Shown here: piece after piece, positions 63,786 to 64,000 of the stretch
Layout: each line of letters starts with the position of its first letter
Position numbering within the stretch: position 1 is the stretch's first letter
NCBI RefSeq assembly: GCF_900290115.1
Contig: NZ_LT985748.1
Coordinates: 253,120 to 317,119, forward strand
Source: Alistipes sp. Marseille-P5061
Lineage (GTDB): Bacteria; Bacteroidota; Bacteroidia; Bacteroidales; Rikenellaceae
Reading direction: 5' to 3'
Length of the DNA stretch: 64,000 bases
The notes under the pieces: generated by a model
What the model saw: the letters and a program-made list of their open reading frames with translations, nothing else
Database searches by the model: none
Told to the model about the DNA's origin: nothing
Translations under genes and position numbers: made by a program

Positions 63786-63876
63786 GATAGGGAAGAGCGG
63801 GGTAGCGGCATCCATCCCGCCCCCGAAACGAAAAAACAGCCGGGACGCACGTCCCGCACCAATACACCCGACACAC

Positions 63877-64000
63877 ATGAAACAATACGCAGTCATTTCG
63901 ACCGAGAAAGGGGTGATGAAGGCCGAACTCTACACCGAGGCGACACCCGGCACGGTGGCCAACTTCATCGACCTGGCCAACCACAACTTCTACGACGGGC
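63877..64000 (+). CDS. Peptidyl-prolyl cis-trans isomerase, cyclophilin type (partial)
   Basis: The first 41 codons are in the window and the gene continues past its end. The start MKQYAVISTEKGVMKAEL, then YTEATPGTVANFIDLANHNFYDG, is the usual cyclophilin beginning (strand, then helix with TV-NF--LA). No signal peptide is present, so the protein is cytoplasmic. It would catalyse proline isomerisation during protein folding. A CGGGACG/CGTCCCG hairpin lies about 20 bases before the ATG. Confidence 0.8.
   Translation, partial: MKQYAVISTEKGVMKAELYTEATPGTVANFIDLANHNFYDG

Overview
The window looks like a chromosomal segment of a GC-rich gut Bacteroidales species, most likely Alistipes or a close Rikenellaceae relative. 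Many promoters fit the Bacteroidetes form TTG-N19/20-TAnnTTTG. The gene content agrees: fimbrillin and Mfa2-type lipoproteins, a hybrid two-component regulator, a TonB-dependent receptor, carboxyspermidine-route polyamine genes, a cysteate synthase (sulfonolipid precursor enzyme), a FeoA-FeoB fusion and a tmRNA. The genus is an inference; no rRNA is present.

Layout. 1-2.7 kb: remnant of an integrated element at the 3' end of tRNA-Lys, with an integrase truncated beside an IS transposase. 2.8-10 kb: carboxynorspermidine dehydrogenase, a cysteine-dioxygenase-like cupin, a tandem-repeat spacer, carboxynorspermidine decarboxylase, cysteate synthase and a TonB-dependent receptor. 10.4-18 kb: complete histidine degradation operon (ftcD, hutU, hutH, hutI), then a secreted MsrB-MsrA fusion. 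18.3-25 kb: mutS, a uracil-DNA-glycosylase-like protein and a RecD-like helicase on the minus strand; a conserved membrane protein, DUF3822 and rsmD on the plus strand. 25.1-33.2 kb: an 8-kb integrative element in tRNA-Asp, bounded by direct repeats, with one tyrosine recombinase and a four-gene fimbrial operon. 33.5-40.1 kb: RND efflux operon with a divergent AraC regulator. 40.8-46.1 kb: fructokinase, sugar MFS transporter and a hybrid sensor with a periplasmic sugar-binding domain (frameshifted before its DNA-binding domain), which together look like a fructose module. 46.3-53.4 kb: Crp/Fnr regulator, acyltransferase 3, cysK, udk, gyrB, ftsE. 53.6-64 kb: tmRNA, DUF4838 protein, purT, an aminotransferase, feoAB with a tiny Cys-rich partner, lrgAB, and the start of a cyclophilin.

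The most notable regulatory signal is ahead of cysK. A consensus promoter drives a roughly 220-nt leader holding a short ORF whose last five codons are all cysteine (a sixth Cys lies four codons before that run), followed by an intrinsic terminator that overlaps a competing hairpin. This has the architecture of a ribosome-mediated cysteine attenuator. The second highlight is the compact fimbrial element, which appears to carry recombination and surface-structure genes and little else.

Limits: all family calls come from reading motifs and remembered family features, with no database search. Promoters and terminators are pattern matches, and IS boundaries are weakly supported.
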